DNA of 11,266 nt from Bacteroidales bacterium UBA1725 (GCA_002315815.1 DCIN01000006.1:10831-22096), one strand, 5' to 3'. Counted from the stretch's first letter, positions 4,616-11,260 are shown. Translations and numbers: made by a program. The notes: generated by a model not told the origin, from the sequence alone.

Positions 4616-6406
4616 ATGTTTATCTCCTCATTATTGATTGCGGCCGGTCTGCTGTTGGCAGATATGCCTGACACTTTGGCGACTGCTGTTGTTGTTGCAG
4701 ACAAGGGTATGATAGTATCCCATTCGGATACTATCCGGATTTCAACCCAGGTCGATGTTTCTGAAGCCTTAAGCCGGATTCCGGCTCTTGTCGTAGGTGA
4801 TTTGGGTGGTGTCGCAGGATTGAAAACCGTAAACCTGCGAGGTCTGGGCAGTGCACATACGGCAGTCTATGTTGACGGAGTCCGCGTGAACAATGTTCAG
4901 AGCGGGCAGACTGACCTGGGAATGCTGGATATTGGCAGTTGCAGCGACATTGTGGTGGATTATGCTCAAAACAGCATTTCATTCAACACATCCAAACCAC
5001 AATTCGGCTCAAGGAAATTTGTCGGAAGCATTATGTTCCGCGGTGGTTCATTTGAAACTTATGAGCCTGCGGCAAGATTGGATTTCAAATTGTCCGACAA
5101 GCTGTCCTTGTCTGCGACAGCCTCTGGAACTTTCAGCAAGGGCAATTTCCGGTTTGGAGACAATTCGCGCAGAGAGAACAACGATATCGGCCAAATACGT
5201 GCAGGCGTGGATCTGTGGGGGCGGATGGAAAGAGGATCGTGGCACTCAAAAGTGTATTTCAACGGTGTTGAAAGAGGTACGCCGGGCTCAAGCGACTGGC
5301 CATCTGCAGACAGGCAGAAGGACAGGAACTTCTATGTACAGGGAGTGGTGCAGAACAGGTTTACTTCACGATATACCTTGAATGTCAGTGCCAAGGCAGC
5401 ATACGATGATTTGTCTTATTTCAGCGAATGGGGAGACAGCCGGTACCAGGCGACGGGATTCCAGCTTAACACCTCCCATATTTTCCGATTGGCAACCTGG
5501 GCTGACATCTCCGTTGCAGCCGACATACATCGCGACGATCTGAAGGCTACTGATTATAATGCCGGGAGGACGAACGTGGTTTCAGTGCTGTCGTCTATGT
5601 TCCGTTTACCAAAGTTCAAGGCCGATTTTTCCATCGAATATTCAGGTATTTTTGACAGTGGATCAAAAGGAATCAGCATCTTGTCACCATCGGTTGATTT
5701 CCGTTACGGAATCAGTGACGCATTATGCATTATGGCGTTCGGCCGGCGCGCTTTCAGAGCCCCTTCATTCAATGAACTGTATTACCCCGGATTCGGCAAT
5801 CCTGATTTGAGATTCGAGGATGCGTGGCTTATGTCTCTGGGGCCTCAATGGCGAAAGCAGATTTCCGACTGGAGTGTGAACGCCGGGGCGGACTTTTACT
5901 TCAATGCCATCAAGGACAAGATAGTGTCGGCCCCATCAGAGGACAACCCAAGCTACTGGTACCCATACAACATCGGCAAGGCTCTGATGTATGGTGCGGA
6001 CCTGCAGACAGGCTTAGCATTCAAAAAAGGAGATTGGGCCACTTCCTTGTCAGCAGCATATACCTGGCAGGGGACGAAGGACAAGACTCCCGGAAGCTCG
6101 TCATACGACGAGCAACTTCCTTATGTGCCCAAACATTCTCTGACCCTTTCTTTGGATGGCTCGTTCAAGGGAGTCAAACTTGACCTTATATGGAATCTCC
6201 GTTCTGGGCGCAGGGACAGTTACGGCGAAATGCCCGACTACAACACTCTTGATATCACCGTGGGGAAAGACTTTTCAATCTGGAAAAGGAACTCACTTTC
6301 TCTGAAGTTGCTTGCCCGCAACATTACAGATACCAGGTTCGAACTGACTTCCGGGTATCCTATGCCGGGACGAGCCTTCTATTGTACTGTCGCATTCAAT
6401 TTCTGA
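4616..6406 (+). CDS. btuB: BtuB-like TonB-dependent outer-membrane receptor, predicted cobalamin/corrinoid uptake
   Basis: A 596-residue protein, close to the 614 residues of E. coli BtuB. After a short hydrophobic N-terminus (MFISSLLIAAGLLLA, a signal peptide lacking the usual basic residues) comes a likely TonB box, DTLATAVVVA (19-28). The plug domain includes VDVSEALSRIPALVV (47-61) and VNLRGLGSAHTAVYVDGVRV (72-91). The barrel has the BtuB-type stretch RAPSFNELYYPGFGNPDLRF (381-400) and ends ARNITDTRFEL...VAFNF, with terminal Phe as expected for barrel assembly. There is no SusC-like N-terminal extension. Substrate is inferred mainly from the riboswitch directly upstream. The ATG at 4616 was chosen because upstream in-frame codons lie inside the riboswitch. 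Oddly, the end of the plug (about 111-145) lacks the usual GPSS-LYG-AxGGVINI pattern. It overlaps the downstream permease (TGATG). Confidence 0.88.
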   Translation: MFISSLLIAAGLLLADMPDTLATAVVVADKGMIVSHSDTIRISTQVDVSEALSRIPALVVGDLGGVAGLKTVNLRGLGSAHTAVYVDGVRVNNVQSGQTDLGMLDIGSCSDIVVDYAQNSISFNTSKPQFGSRKFVGSIMFRGGSFETYEPAARLDFKLSDKLSLSATASGTFSKGNFRFGDNSRRENNDIGQIRAGVDLWGRMERGSWHSKVYFNGVERGTPGSSDWPSADRQKDRNFYVQGVVQNRFTSRYTLNVSAKAAYDDLSYFSEWGDSRYQATGFQLNTSHIFRLATWADISVAADIHRDDLKATDYNAGRTNVVSVLSSMFRLPKFKADFSIEYSGIFDSGSKGISILSPSVDFRYGISDALCIMAFGRRAFRAPSFNELYYPGFGNPDLRFEDAWLMSLGPQWRKQISDWSVNAGADFYFNAIKDKIVSAPSEDNPSYWYPYNIGKALMYGADLQTGLAFKKGDWATSLSAAYTWQGTKDKTPGSSSYDEQLPYVPKHSLTLSLDGSFKGVKLDLIWNLRSGRRDSYGEMPDYNTLDITVGKDFSIWKRNSLSLKLLARNITDTRFELTSGYPMPGRAFYCTVAFNF

Positions 6407-7224
6407 TGATTATGCTCAATATTCTATATGTATTCCTTTGCGGCATTGCACTCCCGGTAGGAGGCGTGCAGATGCAGTATCTATGGCGGAACCAGCTCGG
6501 GGACATCTACTCTCTCGGGCTGGGCAGTGCCGCTTGTCTCGGGGCTGCGGCCGCCACAATGACAGGGTGGTGCACTCTTACTGTCGGAGCCTTCATTTGT
6601 CAGGCTGTCTGCGCACTGATTGTTTCTCTGGTTGCCATCAGACTTGATACATCCCGTCTGATAACTTTCGGCATTCTGTTCGGAACGTTCATCGGCTCTA
6701 TAGGCACGATAGTGGTCACCAATGCACCTACAGGTGATTTGCTGAAGCAATATTATCTTTGGGGAGCCGCCAACTTCAAATTGCAGGGAGTTACCACTCT
6801 TGACATTGTAATCAGCCTGTTCCTGTTTGCTTCAGGCCTTTTCACCGCGTTTTTCTGTGCAAAAAAACTCACGAGTCATTTCAAGGGTGAGATTGAACTG
6901 TCCAATGCTGCAAAAGCCGGGATACTGTTTATGATCAGTGTCCTGGTTACCAGCGTGGTCAGCATTTGCGGGACCATAGGCTTTGTAAGTCTGGGAGTGC
7001 CCAATCTTGTACGCGCATTGGTAAAGCCCGGAGACATACGCAAACAATACGCCTGGTCCGCGCTGCTCGGAGTATCATTGCTGTTGATAACATACGTGGT
7101 GGTGGAATATTGCAACTTCGGCATATACCTCCCTGTAAGCGCAACAATGGCACTCATTGCTCTGCCGCTATCCGCTGTCCTCTTTTCAAGAGAAAAAAGG
7201 CAAGAAGAACTGTCGGAAAAGTAG
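6406..7224 (+). CDS. FecCD/BtuC-like ABC permease, short diverged form; predicted corrinoid uptake
   Basis: A 272-residue, very hydrophobic protein with about seven to eight membrane segments. It aligns with BtuC/FecCD permeases from GGVQMQYLWRNQLGDIYSLG (19-38; BtuC has GAVMQALFENPLAEPGLLG) to IGFVSLGVPNLVRAL (191-205; usual IGFVGLIxPHxxR) and LPVSATMALIALPLSAVLF (242-260; usual LPVGVxTAxxGxPxF). The first 60-70 residues of normal family members (first helix, periplasmic segment and RLPR motif) are absent; usual length is about 330. They are not hidden upstream, since the preceding reading frame is the intact receptor C-terminus. The ATG at 6406 overlaps the receptor stop as TGATG, so translation is probably coupled; ATG 6412 is an alternative. 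The Pro-His of the conserved loop is Pro-Asn here. No ATPase (BtuD) or binding protein (BtuF) gene follows. It may use partners encoded elsewhere or have a changed role. Confidence 0.8.
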   Translation: MIMLNILYVFLCGIALPVGGVQMQYLWRNQLGDIYSLGLGSAACLGAAAATMTGWCTLTVGAFICQAVCALIVSLVAIRLDTSRLITFGILFGTFIGSIGTIVVTNAPTGDLLKQYYLWGAANFKLQGVTTLDIVISLFLFASGLFTAFFCAKKLTSHFKGEIELSNAAKAGILFMISVLVTSVVSICGTIGFVSLGVPNLVRALVKPGDIRKQYAWSALLGVSLLLITYVVVEYCNFGIYLPVSATMALIALPLSAVLFSREKRQEELSEK

Positions 7225-7246
7225 ATTGAGTATATTCCAATCAGGC

Positions 7247-7283
7247 AAAAAAGCCAATACACTGTTTTCCAGTATATTGGCTT
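7247..7283 (-). terminator. Intrinsic terminator of tRNA-Arg
   Basis: A 14-base-pair hairpin with one mismatch: AAGCCAATACACTG (7251-7264) and CAGTATATTGGCTT (7270-7283), loop of five bases. On the minus strand the stem is followed by six T (complement of 7247-7252), giving a classical terminator four bases beyond the tRNA 3' end. On the plus strand no T-run follows, so it is at best a poor terminator for the permease operon, though the stem would still form at that mRNA's 3' end. Confidence 0.85.
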
Positions 7284-7286
7284 CTG

Positions 7287-7360
7287 TGATTCCGGCGCGA
7301 TTCGAACGCGCGACCCACAGCTTAGAAGGCTGTTGCTCTATCCAGCTGAGCTACGGAACC
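7287..7360 (-). tRNA. tRNA-Arg (anticodon TCT)
   Basis: The 74-base minus-strand sequence folds as a full cloverleaf. The acceptor stem is GGTTCCG/CGGAATC with one G-T pair and discriminator A; the D arm is GCTC-AGCTGGATA-GAGC. The anticodon arm is ACAGC-CTTCTAA-GCTGT with anticodon TCT (plus-strand 7324-7326), and the T arm is GCGCG-TTCGAAT-CGCGC. It decodes AGA and probably AGG. CCA is not encoded (the next bases are CAG), so it must be added after transcription. Confidence 0.96.
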
Positions 7361-7385
7361 GACACTGAATCCCTGTTGGGGACCG

Positions 7386-7415
7386 CAAATATAGTCATTT
7401 TCTGCGATTACACAA
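7386..7415 (-). promoter_or_regulatory. Consensus Bacteroidota promoter for tRNA-Arg
   Basis: On the minus strand TTG (7415-7413), 19 bases, then TATATTTG (7393-7386): the only site in the window where I see both elements at exact consensus spacing. Transcription would begin near 7380, about 20 bases before the mature tRNA 5' end. The -33 element lies inside the last codons of asnA and the -7 box lies just beyond its stop. Confidence 0.75.
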
Positions 7416-8418
7416 GATAAATTCCTGCCTCAGTGCAAACCCTGCGCATCTCTTCCGGCCAGATACTGCTCTGTATCTCCCCGATATGAGCCTTGCGAAG
7501 AAGGAACATACACAAACGGGACTGTCCGACACCGCCACCTATGGTACACGGCAATTCTCCTGCAAGAAGCCTGCTGTGGTAGAGCAGACCTTCCTTATAC
7601 TCTTCCCCTCTCGCCTTGAGCTGTGTGCGCAAAGAGGTTTCATCCACCCTTATTCCCATACTGGAAAGTTCGAGGGAACGGTCCAGAACATCATCCCATA
7701 CTAGAAGGTCTCCATTGAGTGACCAGTCGTCGTAGTCGGCAGCCCTGCCGTCGTGGGGATGTCCGTCAGAAAGGGGGGCACCTATGCCGATGATGAACAC
7801 TGCTCCGTATTCGCGGGTGATTGCGTGTTCCCTCTCCTTCGCATCCTTGGAAGGATACAGGTCCAGAAGTTCCTGGGAACTTATGAAATGAATCTCTTCC
7901 GGAAGTCCGGGCAGAATCTGCGGAAACTCGACATAAAGTTTGTTTTCGGTGACTTTTATCGCCTCATATATCCGTCTGACCGTCTTCTTGAGAAAGTCCA
8001 CGTTCCTGTCACTACGGTTTATCACTTTCTCCCAGTCCCACTGATCCACATAGATGGAATGGATGTTGTCCAGTTCCTCATCAGGGCGAAGGGCGTTCAT
8101 ATCGGTATATATTCCGCGACCGGGCTCCACTCCCATCTCGAAGAGTTTCATCCGTTTCCATTTGGCGAGGGAATGTACCACCTCAGCCCCTGCATCGCCC
8201 ATATCCTTGATTGGAAAGCGCACAGGCCTTTCTATTCCGTTCAAATCGTCGTTGAGACCGGTTCCGGAAAGAACCATCATAGGCGCAGTGACCCTGAGCA
8301 GGGCCAGTTGTGCGGAGAGGTTATTCTGAAACATATCCTTCACGGCTTTGATGGCTTTCTCCGTATTCTCGACTCCGCCGAGCAGGTTCACATAATGAGG
8401 GGGAATCGTAAGTTTCAT
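7408..8418 (-). CDS. asnA: Aspartate--ammonia ligase (asparagine synthetase A)
   Basis: A 336-residue enzyme of family length (E. coli AsnA has 330). It makes asparagine from aspartate, ammonia and ATP through an aspartyl-AMP intermediate, using a class II aminoacyl-tRNA synthetase-like fold in the cytoplasm. Signature stretches are GIERPVRFPI (61-70), VHSLAKWKRMKLFEMGVEPG (81-100) continuing RGIYTDMNALRPDEELDN, YVDQWDWEKVI (123-133), SDGHPHDGRAADYDDWSLNG (217-236), and the C-terminal motif-3-like GGGVGQSRLCMFLLRKAHIG (294-313). The start is the ATG at 8418-8416 (MKLTIPPHYV). Longer in-frame starts up to 8718 would run through the upstream membrane-protein gene and carry no AsnA similarity. 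The ATG overlaps the stop of that gene (ATGA), so the two are probably translated from one mRNA. No terminator separates asnA from the tRNA, so read-through into the tRNA is possible. Confidence 0.95.
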   Translation of the reverse strand: MKLTIPPHYVNLLGGVENTEKAIKAVKDMFQNNLSAQLALLRVTAPMMVLSGTGLNDDLNGIERPVRFPIKDMGDAGAEVVHSLAKWKRMKLFEMGVEPGRGIYTDMNALRPDEELDNIHSIYVDQWDWEKVINRSDRNVDFLKKTVRRIYEAIKVTENKLYVEFPQILPGLPEEIHFISSQELLDLYPSKDAKEREHAITREYGAVFIIGIGAPLSDGHPHDGRAADYDDWSLNGDLLVWDDVLDRSLELSSMGIRVDETSLRTQLKARGEEYKEGLLYHSRLLAGELPCTIGGGVGQSRLCMFLLRKAHIGEIQSSIWPEEMRRVCTEAGIYLV

Positions 8419-9422
8419 CTTGATTGCTTTGCTTTGTTTTGTGATGCAATGGTATTGTGGAAATATGACCAGATACCCAGTACAATGATAAGCAGTGCGT
8501 GTGATCCGTGAGACAGCGTGGCGAAGAGCAATCCGGCAGTATGCATCCCGGAGGCGCCGAGGTAAATCGTCGAGACGGCAAGTCCGACCAGATAGTGGTA
8601 GGGACCGAGATTGCCCGGAGTAGGGATAACCGAAGCTATGTTGCCCACCGCGGAAATAAACACTGCATCGGCAAGGCTGAGGCCTTCCAGACCGGGCACC
8701 GCAAGGAAGGTAAACCAAGTCATCAGTATGTACATCAGCCAGATACCGACAGTATATAATATAAACAGCAGTTTCTTTCTCACTTTAGAGAATGATACAA
8801 AGCCTCCGAGCATACCCTTGAGCCAACCGGCGAGCATTGAGCAGAACTTGTTTCTCGGAGCCAGCCTGATCACGAGCAGTACGGCCAGGACCAGAATCAC
8901 GACGAAGGAAGCCACTGCCCACCAGATGGAGAAGTTGAAGCGGGAGGAGAAAGGACCCAGCACATTGTCCCTCATAAACGGTACTATGGTGTCCACATTG
9001 AAGACCGTGGCCAGAAGCAGAAGCAGGAACACTGCCAGAACATCCCAGGACCTCTCCATCAGAATTGTGCCGAAAACTCTGTCAAAACCGGCCTTGGCCG
9101 TATTGACGGAGTTGCAACGGTAGAACTCCCCCACTCCGGGAATGACCACATTGAGCAGGTTGCCGATATTGGAACCGTGCCACACGGAAGACCTTCTGAT
9201 GTCCGAATCGAGAGGCAGGAGCTGAAAGCGCCATCTTTCCTCTCGGAAAACAAGAGCAGCCACGGCGGCAATGATTGACAGAACAATATACCACCATCTG
9301 GTGTCGGTGAAACCCTGCAGGAACTCTTTCCAGTCATTGCCACGGAAAGCGAACCATACAAGGGCAACAGCCACCAGCATCGAAAGCAGGTATCTGATGA
9401 TTTTTCCGACTTTCTCTTTCAT
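8415..9422 (-). CDS. Flippase-like integral membrane protein (LPG synthase TM-region / UPF0104 family)
   Basis: A 335-residue protein with about eight membrane helices, the first at 10-26. It carries the two family signatures: GNLLNVVIPGVGEFYR (87-102; family pattern GxxxNxxxPxRxGExxR) and SVIPTPGNLGPYHYL (264-278; pattern PxPGGxGxxE, with the final Glu replaced by Tyr-His here). The family resembles the flippase half of MprF and YbhN-type proteins; members are proposed to move lipids or glycolipids across the inner membrane. There is no lysyl-PG synthase domain. The partner and substrate are unknown. The family-standard start MKEKVGKIIRYLL falls at 9422. Its stop overlaps asnA by four bases, a pairing with no obvious metabolic logic. 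A promoter box ends only about five bases upstream of the ATG, suggesting a leaderless or nearly leaderless mRNA. Confidence 0.85.
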   Translation of the reverse strand: MKEKVGKIIRYLLSMLVAVALVWFAFRGNDWKEFLQGFTDTRWWYIVLSIIAAVAALVFREERWRFQLLPLDSDIRRSSVWHGSNIGNLLNVVIPGVGEFYRCNSVNTAKAGFDRVFGTILMERSWDVLAVFLLLLLATVFNVDTIVPFMRDNVLGPFSSRFNFSIWWAVASFVVILVLAVLLVIRLAPRNKFCSMLAGWLKGMLGGFVSFSKVRKKLLFILYTVGIWLMYILMTWFTFLAVPGLEGLSLADAVFISAVGNIASVIPTPGNLGPYHYLVGLAVSTIYLGASGMHTAGLLFATLSHGSHALLIIVLGIWSYFHNTIASQNKAKQSR

Positions 9423-9427
9423 CCCGG

Positions 9428-9435
9428 CAAATTTA
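9428..9435 (-). promoter_or_regulatory. -7 box for the flippase-asnA operon
   Basis: The minus strand reads TAAATTTG followed by C. The ATG at 9422 begins five bases after the box, so the predicted transcription start coincides with or lies next to the start codon. No -33 TTTG is seen at standard spacing. It is divergent from the box at 9480-9487. Confidence 0.5.
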
Positions 9436-9479
9436 ACAAAAAATCAGCAGTCGTGTGCCTGCTTCCATCTATTCTTGAG

Positions 9480-9487
9480 TATCTTTG
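9480..9487 (+). promoter_or_regulatory. -7 box in front of the MATE remnant
   Basis: TATCTTTG followed by C fits TAnnTTTG. The remnant's ATG is at 9497, nine bases after the box, so any transcript would have a leader of only a few bases. Its survival suggests that the deletion of the gene body is recent or that the short ORF is still expressed (inference). Confidence 0.5.
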
Positions 9488-9496
9488 CGGGCTGCA

Positions 9497-9730
9497 ATGG
9501 CACAGACCAAGGAACTTACACAAGGCAGGACTCTCCCCCTGTTGCTCAGATTCTCGATTCCTCTACTTCTGGGGCAGATTCTCCAGCAGACCTATTCCCT
9601 CATTGACGCTGCAATTGTAGGCAGATTTCTGGGAATCAGTCCGCTTGCTGCAGTAGGAGCCAGTTCCTCCGTCATTTTTCTTATTCCCGCTTTCATCCAC
9701 CTGTTTTCCAGAAAAGCAGCGCAGTCCTGA
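9497..9730 (+). pseudogene. MATE-family efflux transporter remnant (77 residues, probable internal deletion)
   Basis: Residues 1-63 are a typical MATE (NorM/DinF) N-terminus: LTQGRTLPLLLRFSIPLLLG (7-26) then QILQQTYSLIDAAIVGRFLG (27-46) with the first helix and the conserved VGRFLG, then LAAVGASSSVIFLI (50-63). Full members are about 440-460 residues with twelve helices. Here, after the start of the second helix, the sequence changes to PAFIHLFSRKAAQS and stops. That end resembles the short post-helix C-terminus of MATE proteins, so the simplest reading is an in-frame deletion that joined the beginning of the gene to its end (inference; the C-terminal identity is weakly supported). The ATG at 9497 follows a promoter box at 9480. 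The product cannot transport as a MATE protein. An 8-base-pair stem at 9756-9776 (CTTGCGTA/TATGCAAG) lies downstream without a T-run. Confidence 0.75.
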
Positions 9731-9801
9731 TGCGTTTCACTATACCCGGAAAATACTTGCGTATGCAGTATGCAAGAGGAGGGTTATACTCAAATTTTTG
9801 T

Positions 9802-9809
9802 TAAATTTG
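9802..9809 (+). promoter_or_regulatory. -7 box for the GH28 gene
   Basis: TAAATTTG followed by C on the plus strand matches TAnnTTTG, 29 bases before the ATG at 9838, giving a leader of about 20-25 bases. No -33 element is seen at standard spacing. It shows that the gene is transcribed separately from the MATE remnant. Confidence 0.6.
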
Positions 9810-9837
9810 CAGGATAACCAACACATTGACTGTTTCT

Positions 9838-11196
9838 ATGAACAAAAGAATTCTCATCACTGCGCTTGCCATCCTGTGCGCCGGGCTCGGCCTTCAGGCC
9901 AAAAATGTCAAGAAGAACCAGATTCCCCAGGACCTGTTCCCCGATGGAACACCGGTATCCGGATGGTTCCGTGAATACAGCCCCGTAAACGTGGACAATC
10001 TCGGCAAGAAATACGTTCTCACAGACTACCGCATCTTCCCCGACGGGAATCTTCATACAGCGGAAATCCAGGCCCTCATCGACAAGGCGGCCTCCGACGG
10101 TGGCGGAGTGATAGTCGTTCCCTCCGGAACTTTCAAGACGGGCGGACTCAGGTTCAAACAGGGCACTCACCTCTATCTGGAAGAGGGTGCGACTCTGATG
10201 GGAAGCGACTTCATCGGTGACTACCCTCTCGGCAAGACAAGAATCGAGGGCGAGACCTGCACATATTTCGGAGCCCTCATCAACGCCGACGGACTGGACG
10301 GATTCACCATCAGCGGCAAGGGTACAATCGACGGAAACGGACTGCGCTATCATCAGGCGTTCTGGCTGCGCCGCCGCTGGAACTGGTCCTGCACCAACAA
10401 GGACGAGCAGCGCCCCAGACTTGTATATATATCTAACTGCAAGAACGTTCAAATAGAGAACGTAAGTCTGCAGAACAGTCCTTTCTGGACCACCCATATC
10501 TACAATAGCGAATTTGTAAGGCTCTTCAATCTCCATATCAACAGTTTCGGCAAGCCCGCCGATGCAGCAGGTCCCAGTACCGATGCCATCGATCTCGACG
10601 TAGTCAAGAACATTCACGTGAAAGGTTGTTACATCTCCGTCAATGACGACGGCATCGCGATGAAGGGAGGCAAAGGCCCCTGGGCCGATGACCCGACCAA
10701 GACAGAAGGCAACGGAGGCAACGAGAACGTAATCATTGAAAACTGCGACTTCGGTCCTGCGACCCACAGCTGCCTCACCCTCGGAAGCGAGTCCATCTAT
10801 GACCACAACGTGGTAATGCGCAATTGCAGCATCAACTGCCCCGAAGGAATACTCTTCCGCCTCAAGATGCGCGGAGACACACCCCAGCAGTATGAATACA
10901 CCACCGTGGAGAATTGCAACGGTACAGCAAAGTATTTCTTCTATGTACAGCCTTGGAGCCAGTTCTTCGATCTCAAGGGACGTCAGGATCCTCCTATGTC
11001 CTACGGAGACCACATAGCTATGAAGAACTGCAAGGTGGATTGCGATGTCTTCTTCAACGTCGGCAAGAACGATGACCAGTACAAACTCACCAACTTCCAC
11101 TTCGAAAACCTCGATATCCGGGCTTCCAAGAAACCCGAATTCACCCCTGAGGTGGTTGAGAACTTCACAGTCCTGAATGTCAAAGTCAATGAATGA
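9838..11196 (+). CDS. Secreted glycoside hydrolase family 28 enzyme (polygalacturonase/rhamnogalacturonase type)
   Basis: A 452-residue protein. A type I signal peptide (MNKRILITALAILCAGLGLQ, cleavage likely after Ala21) sends it to the periplasm or outside; Cys14 is not in a lipobox. A right-handed parallel beta-helix follows, opening with DGGGVIVVPSGTFKTGGLRF (87-106). The GH28 catalytic elements are all there in variant form: STDAIDLD (247-254; usual NTDGID) with Asp249 and Asp252, NDDGIAMKGG (269-278; usual DDCIAIK) with Asp270-Asp271, THSCLTLGSE (309-318; usual GHGxSIGS) with His310, and FRLKMRG (340-346; usual RIK). These aspartates act in hydrolysis of galacturonic acid linkages in pectin by inversion. 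Exact substrate (homogalacturonan, rhamnogalacturonan or xylogalacturonan) cannot be set. The start at 9838 gives the signal peptide. No SusC/SusD or other pectinase genes lie in the window. A preference for codons such as AAG, AAC, ATC and CTC suggests strong expression. Confidence 0.92.
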   Translation: MNKRILITALAILCAGLGLQAKNVKKNQIPQDLFPDGTPVSGWFREYSPVNVDNLGKKYVLTDYRIFPDGNLHTAEIQALIDKAASDGGGVIVVPSGTFKTGGLRFKQGTHLYLEEGATLMGSDFIGDYPLGKTRIEGETCTYFGALINADGLDGFTISGKGTIDGNGLRYHQAFWLRRRWNWSCTNKDEQRPRLVYISNCKNVQIENVSLQNSPFWTTHIYNSEFVRLFNLHINSFGKPADAAGPSTDAIDLDVVKNIHVKGCYISVNDDGIAMKGGKGPWADDPTKTEGNGGNENVIIENCDFGPATHSCLTLGSESIYDHNVVMRNCSINCPEGILFRLKMRGDTPQQYEYTTVENCNGTAKYFFYVQPWSQFFDLKGRQDPPMSYGDHIAMKNCKVDCDVFFNVGKNDDQYKLTNFHFENLDIRASKKPEFTPEVVENFTVLNVKVNE

Positions 11197-11201
11197 TTTG
11201 A

Positions 11202-11260
11202 TTTTGAGATTCACCAAGATCATTGAATAAACCGAACGTTATCTTTAGTAAATCTCAAAA
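11202..11260. repeat. Widely spaced 10-base inverted repeat downstream of GH28
   Basis: TTTTGAGATT (11202-11211) and AATCTCAAAA (11251-11260) are perfect inverted copies separated by 39 bases, starting five bases after the GH28 stop. The loop is long for a terminator and both arms are AT-rich. It could be a weak transcript-end structure, an operator for the next gene, or chance. Confidence 0.4.

Noticed and set aside
6382..6405. An earlier TTG start for the permease, inside the receptor gene
   Set aside because: The added residues (MYCRIQFL) do not restore the missing helix, and the TGATG overlap is the natural start.
7753..8511. A 252-codon plus-strand frame across asnA
   Set aside because: Antisense shadow of asnA, which is conserved over its full length on the other strand.
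8419..8718. An N-terminal extension of AsnA by 100 codons
   Set aside because: The extension lies entirely inside the flippase-like gene and AsnA proteins begin at MKLTIPPHY-type sequences.
9777..9782. AGGAGG as a ribosome binding site for the GH28 gene
   Set aside because: It is over 50 bases from the start codon, upstream of the predicted promoter box, and Bacteroidota rarely use Shine-Dalgarno sites.
9838..9885. GH28 as a surface lipoprotein because of Cys14 in its signal sequence
   Set aside because: The preceding residues AIL do not form a lipobox, and a normal type I cleavage site follows at Ala21.
9790..11223. A 477-codon open frame antisense to the GH28 gene
   Set aside because: It mirrors the GH28 codon pattern, has no recognisable domains, and the sense strand encodes a full enzyme with signal peptide and catalytic residues.
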